The notes beneath the pieces are model-generated. The model was not told the origin of the DNA and did no database searches. It worked only from the letters and a program-made list of their open reading frames with translations. This document shows, piece by piece, positions 26,158 through 34,186 of a stretch of DNA of 40,320 nt; the stretch's first letter is position 1, and each line of letters begins with the position of its first letter. This DNA is from Phenylobacterium sp. (GTDB taxonomy: Bacteria; Pseudomonadota; Alphaproteobacteria; Caulobacterales; Caulobacteraceae). Made by a program: the position numbers and the translations under genes. The stretch lies in contig NZ_JAUXSP010000017.1 of assembly GCF_030679875.1 (NCBI RefSeq), forward strand, positions 1 to 40,320, given 5' to 3'.

Positions 26158-27279
26158 ATGTCGCACAACACATTTGGCCATCTGTTCCGCGTCACAACCT
26201 GGGGGGAAAGCCATGGCCCAGCGCTCGGCTGCGTCATCGACGGTTGCCCGGCCGGCCTGTCCCTGACCGCCGAGGACGTCCAGGTCTGGCTTGACCAGCG
26301 TCGCCCCGGCCAAGGCAAGTTCGTCACTCAGCGCCAGGAGCCGGACGCGGTGCGCATCCTGTCGGGGGTGTTCGAGGACGAGCGCACGGGGGGTCCCGTC
26401 ACGACCGGCACGCCGATCAGCCTGATGATCGAAAACACCGACCAGCGCTCGAAGGACTATTCCGAGATCGCCCGGGCCTTCCGGCCGGGCCACGCCGACT
26501 GGCCCTATTTCGCCAAGTACGGCGTCCGCGACTATCGCGGCGGCGGACGGTCCTCGGCCCGCGAAACCGCCGCCCGGGTGGCCGCCGGCGCCGTGGCCCG
26601 CAAGGTGCTGGACGGCGTCACCGTGCGCGGCGCCCTGGTGCAGATCGGCCCGCACGCGGTCGATCGCGACCGCTGGGACTGGGACCAGACCCGCGAGAAC
26701 GGCTTCTGGTGTCCTGACACGGCGATGGTTCCGGTCTGGGAAGAACACCTGGAGACGATCCGCAAGGCCGGCTCCTCGACCGGCGCCGTCGTCGAGGTCG
26801 AGGCCGTCGGCGTGCCCGCCGGCTGGGGCGCGCCGCTCTACGGCAAGCTCGACGCCGAACTGGCCGCCGCGATGATGTCGATCAACGCCGCCAAGGGGGT
26901 GGAGATCGGCGCCGGCTTCGCCTCGGCGGCGCTGACCGGCGAGGAGAACGCCGACCAGATGCGCATGGGCAATGACGGCATCGCCTTCCAGTCCAACAAG
27001 GCCGGCGGCGTGCTGGGCGGCATTTCCTCCGGCCAGCCGGTGGTCGTGAGGGTGGCCTTCAAGCCGACCTCCTCGATCCTCACCCCGCGCCAGACGGTCA
27101 ACGAGGCCGGCGAGGAGATCGAACTGCGCACCAAGGGCCGGCATGACCCCTGCGTGGGCATTCGGGCGGTGCCGGTCGTCGAGGCGATGTTGGCCTGCGT
27201 GCTGGCGGATGCGTTCCTGCGGCACCGGGGGCAGACGGGCGGCGGGGCGTTCGCGCCGGGCGGGGATGGGCGGCGCTAA
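26158..27279 (+). CDS. aroC: Chorismate synthase
   Basis: 373 residues from ATG 26158 ([20 protein letters not shown]); a 14-codon upstream extension is not family-like. It converts EPSP to chorismate with reduced FMN, the last common step of aromatic biosynthesis. Signatures: [70 protein letters not shown] and [17 protein letters not shown]. After residue 355 (AFLR) the tail becomes Gly-rich and unlike the rest. A diverged copy of codons 334-355 recurs at 29122-29187, beyond the next gene, suggesting that the present 3' end was supplied by an inserted element. Catalytic regions are intact, so the enzyme should be functional. Confidence 0.95.
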   Translation: MSHNTFGHLFRVTTWGESHGPALGCVIDGCPAGLSLTAEDVQVWLDQRRPGQGKFVTQRQEPDAVRILSGVFEDERTGGPVTTGTPISLMIENTDQRSKDYSEIARAFRPGHADWPYFAKYGVRDYRGGGRSSARETAARVAAGAVARKVLDGVTVRGALVQIGPHAVDRDRWDWDQTRENGFWCPDTAMVPVWEEHLETIRKAGSSTGAVVEVEAVGVPAGWGAPLYGKLDAELAAAMMSINAAKGVEIGAGFASAALTGEENADQMRMGNDGIAFQSNKAGGVLGGISSGQPVVVRVAFKPTSSILTPRQTVNEAGEEIELRTKGRHDPCVGIRAVPVVEAMLACVLADAFLRHRGQTGGGAFAPGGDGRR

Positions 27280-27303
27280 AGACAAAAGCCGAATGAGTGC
27301 GAC

Positions 27304-27344
27304 TCACCCCTAGAGGGTGATCTTGAGCTCCTTGTGACGGAGCT
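27304..27344. repeat. Two adjacent small inverted repeats at the left edge of the inserted segment
   Basis: TCACCC-CTAGA-GGGTGA (27304-27320) and AGCTCC-TTGTGAC-GGAGCT (27326-27344) lie between aroC and the orphan gene. Neither is followed by a T-run. They could be terminator-like, operator or recombinase arm sites; the sequence does not decide. Confidence 0.4.
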
Positions 27345-27356
27345 GTAGCGCCGTCA

Positions 27357-29147
27357 TTGTTGGACATGGCCTCATCCTGTCTGACTCTTGCTGGCATCTG
27401 CCTGACCCAAGCGCCGATCAATTCTGGCGACAGCCTGTTTGGCTTCCCCGAATTTCTCACGGGCCTAGCGCTGCTTGCTCTGGTGTTCACACAGTCCGAC
27501 CCGCTGTACCGTTTTCGGATTGCGGTCGCTCCGGTCCCTCTCGGCGGCTTTGCGCTGGCGGCAATATTGTTGGGAGGCGCAGGGTCTTTGCTGACAGACC
27601 TGTGGTTCGCACTAGGCTTGTACTCGCTGCCTTGGGGTCTCCCGAAAGCAGCCATTCAAGCGACCCTCGGCGGCCTTGTCTTCCTAACGGCACTGCTCTG
27701 GCTGACCTTCGCCTTCGCATGGCCGCCTCGATTCAGCCGGTTCAACGCCCGCAAGTTTACGATGGCGGTCTATCGAGGCCTCGCCGTTGGGGGCGAAGGA
27801 ATCTTGCCCGTCATTGCCCTGGAAATTCGCCGCTCCTCAGCGAACATCATCGCGGCCTGCAAGCCAGCACTACAGAGCCGTCCGAGTCAGCTGGCCAAGG
27901 ACCTACCGGAAGAGGCGGGATACGCCTTAGATCTACTGCGATTAATCGCCGATAGACGGCTCTGTCGCCAGATAGTCGCGACCTCACCAGGAACTGCCAT
28001 GGCGCTAATTGATGAGGCAGCCCGACAGAAACAATATTCCGCGCCCTTGGGCCCGTTCGCGCAGAACATCACTATCGAGGCGATCAAAAACCACGACTCC
28101 GCCCTCTATCATGAAGACCGATATGGAACCTCTGGCTTGCTCGGGCAGATGCAACCATTCACCCGTGGCATGTACGGCTGCTACGAGCTCATCGAGCAGT
28201 CCGGCTCGGCGGCAGCCTCAGCGTTGGAACTGCACTATCGAGATACCGATGGATTGACGGCTAGCGAGTGGGAAGCCTACGGGCGGGCGCTCACCGTAAC
28301 CACCGCGGACTACCTCCGAACCGAACGCCCTAGCAGCGGCTCGCAGGCGATCAAGCGTGCCATCGAGCACCTCGTCGGCTCCACCCGCACGCTCTACCAA
28401 ATTGATGGAGTCACGGAATGGCATCAATGGCGTGACGAGTGGGCCAAGTTGCATTCGGCGATGTCGGTGATCAACGAGATCGTCGACCAAATTGATGCCA
28501 GTCCCAATCGACCAACTAGGCGACATGTACTGACGGGGCAACGCAAATATTACCAGCGTGATCTGACAGATGAGCTCTGCGATGGTCTACTTGAAATTCT
28601 CTTCCATGCCTCAGCGGTTAAGGGGCCCGCAGACACCGCATGGTCAATCCACCACAATAGCTTCTGGGATGGTATCAAACAGTTTGGGAATTCTTCGGAG
28701 ACTTGGTCTGTTATTCGCGCCCGTTTGATTCGACTGCTCATCCACGAACTCGCGAACGTGCGTAAGTATGCAGACTTCAAATCAATTCGCATCATGGGAC
28801 TGTTGCTGAACGTGCTCGGGGTCAACGAGCACCCAAAGGGGGACACGAACTCCGAGTTCGCTTTCCTGCGGCGGTACGTAATCCGGCTGGCCAAGACGAC
28901 CTACATAAAGATCGTGACCGAACAGCCGCATGTGGCCGAAGCGGGCTTGCTGGGCGGGATCACCTTTGACGCCTCCAGTAAGCGACTCGTGAAGACCTAC
29001 GCCCGCGGCCTGCGGGTCGAGCCAGCGCGCGAGTATCTTGACCTCGATGACTGGACGCCTCCGCCCAGAGGCGCAACTGACGACCTGCCGGCGGCCAAGC
29101 GACGACGCCGTTCCGTCAGAAGGCATTCGCGCGCCGCTGATAGATGA
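27357..29147 (+). CDS. Unrecognised membrane protein, orphan, compositionally foreign
   Basis: 596 residues from TTG 27357; ATG 27366 is an alternative and neither has a well-placed Shine-Dalgarno. The N terminus has three or four hydrophobic helices (about 31-45, 55-79, 82-95 and 100-122). The remaining 470 residues look soluble, mixed helical and rich in Tyr/Trp/His, with no enzymatic motif I can name (no P-loop, no recombinase Arg-His-Arg-Tyr set, no HNH). The C-terminal tail is strongly basic (KRRRRSVRRHSRAADR) and runs into a relic of aroC. Base composition and third-position usage are visibly AT-richer than all neighbours. It is probably a horizontally acquired cargo gene; a defence or stress role is possible but not supported by any motif. 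Confidence 0.7.
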   Translation: MLDMASSCLTLAGICLTQAPINSGDSLFGFPEFLTGLALLALVFTQSDPLYRFRIAVAPVPLGGFALAAILLGGAGSLLTDLWFALGLYSLPWGLPKAAIQATLGGLVFLTALLWLTFAFAWPPRFSRFNARKFTMAVYRGLAVGGEGILPVIALEIRRSSANIIAACKPALQSRPSQLAKDLPEEAGYALDLLRLIADRRLCRQIVATSPGTAMALIDEAARQKQYSAPLGPFAQNITIEAIKNHDSALYHEDRYGTSGLLGQMQPFTRGMYGCYELIEQSGSAAASALELHYRDTDGLTASEWEAYGRALTVTTADYLRTERPSSGSQAIKRAIEHLVGSTRTLYQIDGVTEWHQWRDEWAKLHSAMSVINEIVDQIDASPNRPTRRHVLTGQRKYYQRDLTDELCDGLLEILFHASAVKGPADTAWSIHHNSFWDGIKQFGNSSETWSVIRARLIRLLIHELANVRKYADFKSIRIMGLLLNVLGVNEHPKGDTNSEFAFLRRYVIRLAKTTYIKIVTEQPHVAEAGLLGGITFDASSKRLVKTYARGLRVEPAREYLDLDDWTPPPRGATDDLPAAKRRRRSVRRHSRAADR

Positions 29148-29217
29148 GACGATGATGGCCTGCATGCTGTCCGACGCGTTCCTGCGGCCGGCCGCACATG
29201 CCCCGCCAGCCCCTTGA
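29122..29217 (+). pseudogene. Displaced or duplicated 3' end of aroC
   Basis: In the frame starting at 29122 the sequence encodes GIRAPLIDETMMACMLSDAFLR, then a short Pro/Ala tail and TGA (29215-29217). It aligns without gaps to aroC residues 334-355: 14 of 22 residues are identical, and a hand count gives 52 of 66 bases. No start codon or upstream aroC sequence accompanies it. It overlaps the last 26 bases of the orphan gene in another frame, and its stop codon lies inside the -35 hexamer of the tetR promoter. Confidence 0.7.
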
Positions 29218-29254
29218 CACTGACCGCTGGTCAGTAACTAATGACCATCGGTCA
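29214..29254 (+). promoter_or_regulatory. tetR promoter with two palindromic operators
   Basis: TTGACA (29214-29219) is followed 17 bp later by ACTAAT (29237-29242). Two 13-bp palindromes, TGACC-GCT-GGTCA (29221-29233) and TGACC-ATC-GGTCA (29242-29254), have centres 21 bp apart, two helical turns. They cover the spacer and the end of the -10 region, an arrangement expected for autorepression by the TetR-family protein encoded 15 bp downstream. Confidence 0.8.
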
Positions 29255-29268
29255 TCAGGATTGGATCG

Positions 29269-29841
29269 ATGGGCAAACCCGCACGCCGCCGCCTCCAGCC
29301 CGAGGCGCGCAAACTTGAGATCATCGAGGCCGCTGAACGCCTGATGGCCGTTGAAGGTTCGCGGGTGCGGGTCGAGGACGTGGTCCGCGAGGCGGGCGTC
29401 GCCAAGGGCACGTTTTTTCTCTACTTCCCCACCTGGGACGACCTGCTCGAAACGGTCCGTCAGCGTCTCGTGTCGGAGTTCGACACAACCCATCCCCTGC
29501 CGACCGAGGCCGAAGGACCGATCGACTGGCCGGGTCTGGTGGAGTCCCAGGCGGCCGCCTTCATCGACTTCAAGCTGGCGCGCCAGGGCTTTGGCGACGC
29601 CGTGTTCCATTCGGAATTCGCCGAGCGGCGCCCCCTGGCCGACCACGGCATCCTGCGGCTCTCCGCGGTCATTCGCGCGGGCCAGGAGGCCCAGGCCTTC
29701 GGGCCGATCGACCCGGACGCCACGGCGCGCCTGCTGTTCGCCGTCATTCACGAAGCCGCCGACGCCGTCGCGGAAGGGGCCGACCGCGCGGCCATCGTGG
29801 CGGCGCTGAACAGCCTTTTGCGGCGCACGCTGGCGCCCTGA
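29269..29841 (+). CDS. TetR-family transcriptional regulator
   Basis: 190 residues. The N-terminal helix-turn-helix is clear: ARKLEIIEAAERLMAVEGS, then VEDVVREAGVAKGTFFLYFPTWDDLLE, where the recognition helix AKGTFFLYF is typical. The C-terminal ligand domain (about 60-190) is family-variable, so the inducer cannot be predicted. It is co-oriented with the VOC-family gene 26 bp downstream; the pair suggests a regulator controlling a small enzyme that binds or modifies a toxic compound. Two matching palindromic operators in its own promoter support autoregulation. Confidence 0.92.
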   Translation: MGKPARRRLQPEARKLEIIEAAERLMAVEGSRVRVEDVVREAGVAKGTFFLYFPTWDDLLETVRQRLVSEFDTTHPLPTEAEGPIDWPGLVESQAAAFIDFKLARQGFGDAVFHSEFAERRPLADHGILRLSAVIRAGQEAQAFGPIDPDATARLLFAVIHEAADAVAEGADRAAIVAALNSLLRRTLAP

Positions 29842-29867
29842 TCACCCCCGTCCGAGGAGGACCACCG

Positions 29868-30251
29868 ATGAGTGAGAACGTGAACGTCCGCTACATGGTC
29901 AGCGATGTACAGGCGGCCGTCGATTGGTACGTCGGCCATTTCGGTTTCACCGTGCAGCTCAACGCCGCCCCGGCCTTCGCCTCGGTGGAAAAGGGCGCGC
30001 TGCGGCTGCTGCTGAGCGGGGCGAAGAGCTCCGCCGGCCGGCCGATGCCCGATGGTCGCCAGCCCGAGCCCGGCGGCTGGAACCGCTTCCAGCTGATCAC
30101 CCAGGACATCGCCGCCGAAGTCGATCGCCTGCGCACCGAGGGCGTGAGCTTCCGCAATGACATCCTGTCAGGCCCCGGCGGCTCGCAGATCCTTGCGGAG
30201 GATCCCTCGGGCAATGTGGTCGAGCTGTTTCAGCCGGCCGGGCGGGGGTGA
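29868..30251 (+). CDS. VOC-family (glyoxalase/dioxygenase fold) protein
   Basis: 127 residues with a strong ribosome-binding site GAGGAGGA before ATG 29868. A single vicinal-oxygen-chelate module pair is visible: VRYMVSDVQAAVDWYVGHFGFTV at the N terminus and LAEDPSGNVVELFQPAG at the C terminus, where Glu in VVELFQP is the usual metal-ligand position. The N-terminal His ligand of glyoxalases is not obvious, so it could be a binding rather than catalytic member. It is co-transcribed with tetR. The substrate is unknown. Confidence 0.88.
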   Translation: MSENVNVRYMVSDVQAAVDWYVGHFGFTVQLNAAPAFASVEKGALRLLLSGAKSSAGRPMPDGRQPEPGGWNRFQLITQDIAAEVDRLRTEGVSFRNDILSGPGGSQILAEDPSGNVVELFQPAGRG

Positions 30252-30295
30252 AGCGGCTGCGCAGTGATGTCTGCGCTGAGACGATTAAATCGCTC

Positions 30296-30419
30296 CGTCA
30301 TGGCCCGACTTGTTCGGGCCACCCAAGCGCGCTGACGCGAAGATTTGGCCCGCCGAGGGTCAACGCTCCGCCGTGAAAGACCGTGTTCCTGGGTGGCCCG
30401 AACAAGTCGGGCCATGACG
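30296..30419. repeat. 124-bp palindromic element with perfect 30-bp inverted arms
   Basis: The arm 30296-30325 (beginning CGTCATGGCCCGACTTGTTC) is the exact reverse complement of 30390-30419. Each arm contains its own palindrome GGCCCGA-CTTGT-TCGGGCC. AT-rich flanks (GATTAAATC on the left, GAATTTAAA on the right) continue the symmetry imperfectly. Sequences of this type are, from memory, dispersed intergenic repeats in alphaproteobacterial genomes, often mis-annotated as small proteins beginning MARLVRAT. No transposase gene lies inside. Confidence 0.85.
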
Positions 30420-30447
30420 CCGAATTTAAAGCGCATGTCGATCTGCC

Positions 30448-30936
30448 CTACCCTGCCCTCGTGAACCGCATTTCCCAGTTCGTCTCCCAGGTCGCGCCGC
30501 CGTCTTCGGAGAAGGCTTGCCGCCATTCGCAGCTGACCGGCGTGATGGCCGACCAGAGGAAGCGGACCTTGATCGGCCTGCCCTGGAAGACGTCGTCGCC
30601 GAGGAACAGGCCCTCCCCGTCCGTGAAGGCGCCGTGGACCGGCGGATCGATGTCCGGGTAGCGGGAATCCAGCCACCAGATCGACCAGCGCCGCCGGGCC
30701 GGGTCGAACCGGCGAACGGTGACGGCGGCGTAGGCGCCCTCCGGCAGGTCGACCTGGTTGTCGTCCATGTTGCCCAGGCCCCGCATCGCCTTCCGCATGA
30801 CGCAGGTCCCGTCGAACTCCGTCCAGCCCCCGCACCCGGCGAGCCGGGCGTTCAGCCGCCGGTGGCGGATGGTCCAGCGGCCGACGAGGAAGTCAAAATC
30901 CTGGCGGCCGTCGTCGAGGTCGGGGGTGGTCTGCAT
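30448..30936 (-). CDS. DUF1579-like (lipocalin-fold) protein
   Basis: 162 residues from ATG 30936 (MQTTPDLDDGRQDFDFLVGRWTIRHRR); earlier ATGs at 31008 and 31047 are in frame and cannot be excluded. FDFLVGRWTIRHRRL followed by EFDGTCVMRKAMRGLGNMDD and a series of beta strands (RFDPARRRWSIWWLDSR, GLFLGDDVFQGRPIKVRFLWS) is the usual pattern of this small-molecule-binding barrel family. It ends with EDGGATWETNWEMRFTR. The function is not established; there is no signal peptide. It is divergent from pirin, and the 30-bp-arm repeat lies just beyond its 3' end. Confidence 0.75.
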   Translation of the reverse strand: MQTTPDLDDGRQDFDFLVGRWTIRHRRLNARLAGCGGWTEFDGTCVMRKAMRGLGNMDDNQVDLPEGAYAAVTVRRFDPARRRWSIWWLDSRYPDIDPPVHGAFTDGEGLFLGDDVFQGRPIKVRFLWSAITPVSCEWRQAFSEDGGATWETNWEMRFTRAG

Positions 30937-31106
30937 GGCCGTGATCCCTTGCCGCGTCGGTGCGTTGAGGGCCTCATAGACGGCGACGCTGTCAGGGCCT
31001 GTCAGCATGGTGGCGGCACGATCGGGTGGATGCCGACCTTCTGGCACTGACTCAGTTGCAATTAAGCGAGCCAGCCCCTATCTCTCGCTCGAAAGGGAGA
31101 CACCCC

Positions 31107-31802
31107 ATGATTGATCGCAGGCCCTTCGAGCAGCTTGGTCACGCCGACCACGGCTGGCTCAACGCCCGACACCACTTCAGTTTCGCCAACTGGTACGAGC
31201 CCACCCGCATGGGCTGGGGCGCCTTGCGCGTGTGGAACGACGACGAGATCGCGCCGAAGTCGGGCTTCCCGCCCCATCCACACAACGACATGGAGATCAT
31301 CACCTATGTCCGCACCGGGGCGATCACCCACCAGGACAGCCTGGGCAACAAAGGCCGCACCGGCGCGGGCGACGTGCAGGTGATGAGCGCCGGGACGGGC
31401 ATCCGTCACGCCGAGTACAATCTCGAGGACGAGACCACGACCCTGTTCCAGCTGTGGATCGAGCCCAGGGAGCGGGGCGGCGCGCCGTCCTGGGGCGCCA
31501 AGCCCTTTCCCAAGGGCGACCGGTCGGGCCGGTTCGTGGCCCTGGCCAGCGGCCTGGGCGACGAGGGCGCCCTGCCCATCCGCACCGACGCGCGGGTGCT
31601 GGGCGCGACCCTCAAGGCCGGGGAATCGACCACCTACGCCCTCGGCGCCGGGCGGCACGCCTACCTGGTCGCGGCCACCGGCCAGGTCGAGGTGAACGGC
31701 GTCACCCTCAACGCCCGCGACGGCGCGGCGATCAAGGATGAACCGCTGTTGACGATCCGCGCGGAAGCCGACGCCGAACTGGTGCTGGTCGACGCGGCGT
31801 AG
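31107..31802 (+). CDS. Pirin-family protein (YhhW-like)
   Basis: 231 residues from ATG 31107, with AAGGGAG 9 bases upstream; the ORF to 31026 is an unlikely extension. A bicupin: the metal site lies in the N-terminal cupin, with FPPHPHNDMEIITYVRTG and later GIRHAEYN giving the His and Glu ligands. The opening RRPFEQLGHADHGWLNARHHFSFANWYEP is the standard signature. Family members include quercetinase-active YhhW and transcriptional cofactors; which applies here is unknown. It stands as a single gene. Confidence 0.92.
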   Translation: MIDRRPFEQLGHADHGWLNARHHFSFANWYEPTRMGWGALRVWNDDEIAPKSGFPPHPHNDMEIITYVRTGAITHQDSLGNKGRTGAGDVQVMSAGTGIRHAEYNLEDETTTLFQLWIEPRERGGAPSWGAKPFPKGDRSGRFVALASGLGDEGALPIRTDARVLGATLKAGESTTYALGAGRHAYLVAATGQVEVNGVTLNARDGAAIKDEPLLTIRAEADAELVLVDAA

Positions 31803-31971
31803 TAACGGCTCGCAATTGCTCGCATTCCGCGCAAGTCGGTGAACCTGTTCAGCTTTTTTCCGTTGACCGCCCGCGAGGGTGGCCCCTACGAGTCGCGCTT
31901 CGAGGCCACGACGTCCGGCGCCGGGGGAGCGCCGGGCGTCACCGCCCAACTGCTGGGACGCCATCGCATCC

Positions 31972-32466
31972 GTGCGTTTTGAACTGATCAGAATCCTGCT
32001 GGTCGATGACAACCACCACATGCGGGTGCTGTTGACCGAGATCCTGCGCGCCATCGGCGTCAGGCACGTCCACGAGGCCGGCGACGGCGCCGAGGCGTTG
32101 CAGATCATGCGCGTCCATCAGGTCGACGTCGTCATGACCGACCTGGCGATGCAGCCGCTGGACGGCATCGACTTCGTCCGCCTGCTGCGCAATTCGCCCG
32201 ACAGCCCCAACCAGATGTGCCCGGTGATCATGATCACCGGCCATTCGACCTCGCGCCGCGTCGGGGAAGCCCGCGACGCCGGGGTCAACGAATTCCTCGC
32301 CAAGCCGGTGACCGCTCGCGGCGTGATCGAGCGGATCGGCGAGATCGTTGAGCATCCCCGGGCCTTCGTCAGGGCGCCGGACTATTTCGGCCCGGAACGC
32401 CGCCGCAAGGCCGAGGCGCACTTCGCCGGCCCCTGGCGCCGCGGCAGCGACCCGCGGCGCGACTGA
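31972..32466 (+). CDS. Stand-alone response regulator receiver protein
   Basis: 164 residues from GTG 31972 (VRFELIRILLVDDN); an upstream GTG at 31879 is possible but adds 31 basic, Pro-rich residues. The receiver domain covers about residues 5-125: acidic pair in VDDNHHM, phospho-acceptor Asp in VVMTDLAM, Thr/Ser switch in MITGHS and Lys in FLAKPV. The last 40 residues are short and basic (GPERRRKAEAHFAGPWRRGSDPRRD) with no DNA-binding domain, so it probably acts by protein contacts, as CheY- or DivK-like single-domain regulators do. No cognate kinase is adjacent; the degenerate hybrid kinase lies 5 kb away. Confidence 0.88.
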   Translation: MRFELIRILLVDDNHHMRVLLTEILRAIGVRHVHEAGDGAEALQIMRVHQVDVVMTDLAMQPLDGIDFVRLLRNSPDSPNQMCPVIMITGHSTSRRVGEARDAGVNEFLAKPVTARGVIERIGEIVEHPRAFVRAPDYFGPERRRKAEAHFAGPWRRGSDPRRD

Positions 32467-32541
32467 TTATCCCGACGCGCGGCCGGTCATCTTTCGGCGA
32501 TCATTGTCCGCTACCGCTCGGGCGTTTCACGGAGATCGTCC

Positions 32542-32745
32542 ATGACCCTTCGCAAGATCGCGCTCCTTCTGGCGCTCGCCGTCGTCCCGCTGGGCCTGCA
32601 GGGCTGCCTGGCCATGGCCGCGGGCGGCGCCGTGGTGGGCGCTGCCGGCGCGGTCGTGGTCACCACCGCCAAGGTCGGCGGCGCCGTGGTCGGCGCGGTG
32701 ATCCCGGACGGGGACGAGGGCAAGAAGAAGAAAAAGGATCGCTAG
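32542..32745 (+). CDS. Very small Gly/Ala/Val-rich lipoprotein
   Basis: 67 residues. Signal peptide MTLRKIALLLALAVVPLGLQGC with a good lipobox (LQGC, Cys22), then a hydrophobic Gly/Ala/Val segment with a small-residue repeat (GGAVVGAAGAVVVTTAKVGGAVVGAV) that could lie in or on a membrane, and a Lys-rich tail KKKKKDR. It resembles the tiny lipoprotein family NF038104, from memory. Preceded by CACGGAGATCGTCC, which supplies a modest GGAG site. It is convergent with queE, 6 bp apart. Confidence 0.8.
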   Translation: MTLRKIALLLALAVVPLGLQGCLAMAAGGAVVGAAGAVVVTTAKVGGAVVGAVIPDGDEGKKKKKDR

Positions 32746-32751
32746 GATCCG

Positions 32752-33384
32752 TCAGGGCAGGCCGAGATACTTGTGGGTCTGCACGCTCAGCCGCCAACGG
32801 GGGTGGGAGAGGCAATAGGCGACCGCCGCGGCGGTGTTGGCCTCGCGGTCGGGGCCGTCCATCGGCTGGAGAGAGAACCGCTCGAAATCGAGCCCCTCGA
32901 AGTGGGCCGGATCGACCCCCGGCTGGGGATAGACCAGCTTCAGCTCCTGCCCCGAGGTCTGCACGACCGGGGCGTCGGCCTTGGGGCTGACGCAGATCCA
33001 GTCGATCCCCGGCGGCGCGACGAGGGTGCCGTTGGTCTCCACCGCGATGGCAAAGCCTGCCGCGTGCAGGGCGTCGATCAGTGGCGTATCGAGCTGCAGA
33101 AGCGGCTCGCCGCCGGTGCAGACCACCAGCTTGCTGTCATCGGGCCCGGTCCAGGCGGCGTTGACCGCGGCCGCCAGGTCCTCGGGGGTGATGAACTTGC
33201 CGCCGCCCTGCCCGTCCGTCCCGACGAAATCAGTGTCACAGAAGGTGCAGACGGCCTTGCTCCGGTCCTGTTCGCGGCCACTCCAAAGATTGCAGCCGGC
33301 GAAGCGGCAGAACACCGCCGCCCGGCCGGCCTGGCCGCCCTCGCCCTGCAGGGTGAGGAAGATCTCCTTGACGCTGTAGGTCAC
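32752..33384 (-). CDS. queE: 7-carboxy-7-deazaguanine synthase
   Basis: 210 residues from GTG 33384, which overlaps the queC stop (GTGA); a longer ORF to 33453 runs inside queC. A radical-SAM enzyme that contracts 6-carboxytetrahydropterin to the 7-deazaguanine ring. The cluster motif is CX14CX2C (Cys31, Cys46, Cys49: GCNLW...VCTFCDT), the same residue numbers as the characterised Burkholderia multivorans enzyme. SAM-binding [12 protein letters not shown] and the ETNGT and SPK motifs follow. It supplies the precursor that QueC turns into preQ0 for queuosine in tRNA. It is translationally coupled to queC. Confidence 0.95.
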   Translation of the reverse strand: MTYSVKEIFLTLQGEGGQAGRAAVFCRFAGCNLWSGREQDRSKAVCTFCDTDFVGTDGQGGGKFITPEDLAAAVNAAWTGPDDSKLVVCTGGEPLLQLDTPLIDALHAAGFAIAVETNGTLVAPPGIDWICVSPKADAPVVQTSGQELKLVYPQPGVDPAHFEGLDFERFSLQPMDGPDREANTAAAVAYCLSHPRWRLSVQTHKYLGLP

Positions 33385-34112
33385 GGCTGCACCGGCCGGC
33401 CGGCGGCGACCCAGGCGTCCCAGCCGGCGGCGCGCAGCTCGCAGGCCGGGCATTGTCCGCAGCCGTGGCCCCAGGGGTGAAGCTCGCCCCGCTCGCCGCG
33501 GTAGCAGGTGTGACTCTCCTCAACGATCAGCCCGACCAGCGCCTCTCCACCCAGGCTCGCGGCCAGGCCCCAGGTCTGCGACTTGGTCAGACGCATAAGC
33601 GGCGTCTCGATGCGGAAGGCCCCTCCCATGCCGAGATTCAGCGTCCGCTCCATGGCGTCGATGGTCTCGCGGCGGCAGTCGGGATAGCCGGAATAGTCGG
33701 TCTCGCACATGCCCCCGACCAGCGCGGTGAGGCCGCGGCGGTCCGCCAGGGCGGCGGCGTAGACCAGGAACACCAGGTTGCGGCCGGGCACGAAGGTCGA
33801 GGGCAGGCCCCGCTGCGTCATCTCGATGGCCCTGTCGGCGGTCAGGGCCGACTCGGCCACCGCCCCGAAGCTGCGCAGGTCCAGCACATGGTCCTCGCCC
33901 AGTCGCCCGGCCCAGTGCGGAAAGCGCTCCAGCAGCCCGACGCGGACCCGCAGTCGGGCCTCCATCTCGACGATGTGGCGCTGGCCGTAGTCGAAGCCGA
34001 CCGTTTCCACCCGCCCGTAGCGCGCGAGGGCCCAGGCGAGGCAGACGGCCGAGTCCTGGCCCCCGGAGAACAGGACCAGGGCGCCGTCGGCGGTCGGTGG
34101 GGCGGAAGTCAT
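33381..34112 (-). CDS. queC: 7-cyano-7-deazaguanine (preQ0) synthase
   Basis: 243 residues from ATG 34112 ([18 protein letters not shown]); 20 upstream in-frame codons are not family-like. The PP-loop SGGQDS is at residues 16-21 and the zinc site [12 protein letters not shown] near the C terminus. Other signatures: [28 protein letters not shown] and SHTCYRG. It amidates and dehydrates the carboxy group of CDG in two ATP-dependent steps. It is first in a queC-queE unit; queD and queF are not in the window. A strong hairpin lies in its leader at 34140-34186. Confidence 0.95.
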   Translation of the reverse strand: MTSAPPTADGALVLFSGGQDSAVCLAWALARYGRVETVGFDYGQRHIVEMEARLRVRVGLLERFPHWAGRLGEDHVLDLRSFGAVAESALTADRAIEMTQRGLPSTFVPGRNLVFLVYAAALADRRGLTALVGGMCETDYSGYPDCRRETIDAMERTLNLGMGGAFRIETPLMRLTKSQTWGLAASLGGEALVGLIVEESHTCYRGERGELHPWGHGCGQCPACELRAAGWDAWVAAGRPVQP

Positions 34113-34139
34113 GGGGCGGCGGCGACCGGAACAGCGAAA

Positions 34140-34186
34140 CGGGGGGCGGAAGGAACCTGTCCTGTACACCACCGGTCCGCCCCCCG
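34140..34186 (-). promoter_or_regulatory. GC-rich hairpin in the leader of queC-queE
   Basis: CGGGGGGCGGA (34140-34150) pairs perfectly with TCCGCCCCCCG (34176-34186), an 11-bp stem enclosing about 25 bases, 28 to 74 bases before the queC start. Read toward queC it is followed only by TTT, so it is not a standard terminator. I cannot recognise a preQ1 riboswitch core in it, but position and stability suggest a regulatory leader structure. Confidence 0.4.

Noticed and set aside
25786..27285. 499-codon minus-strand ORF across aroC
   Set aside because: Only its last 87 codons are real (the PepSY-like protein); the rest is a shadow of aroC.
27280..29150. Integrase or transposase within the inserted segment
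   Set aside because: The single long ORF has no tyrosine or serine recombinase or DDE motif, and no other ORF in the segment is convincing.
29152..29217. The aroC-like stretch as a separate small gene starting at ATG 29152
   Set aside because: It has no ribosome-binding site and corresponds exactly to a fragment of the aroC C terminus; best read as a relic.
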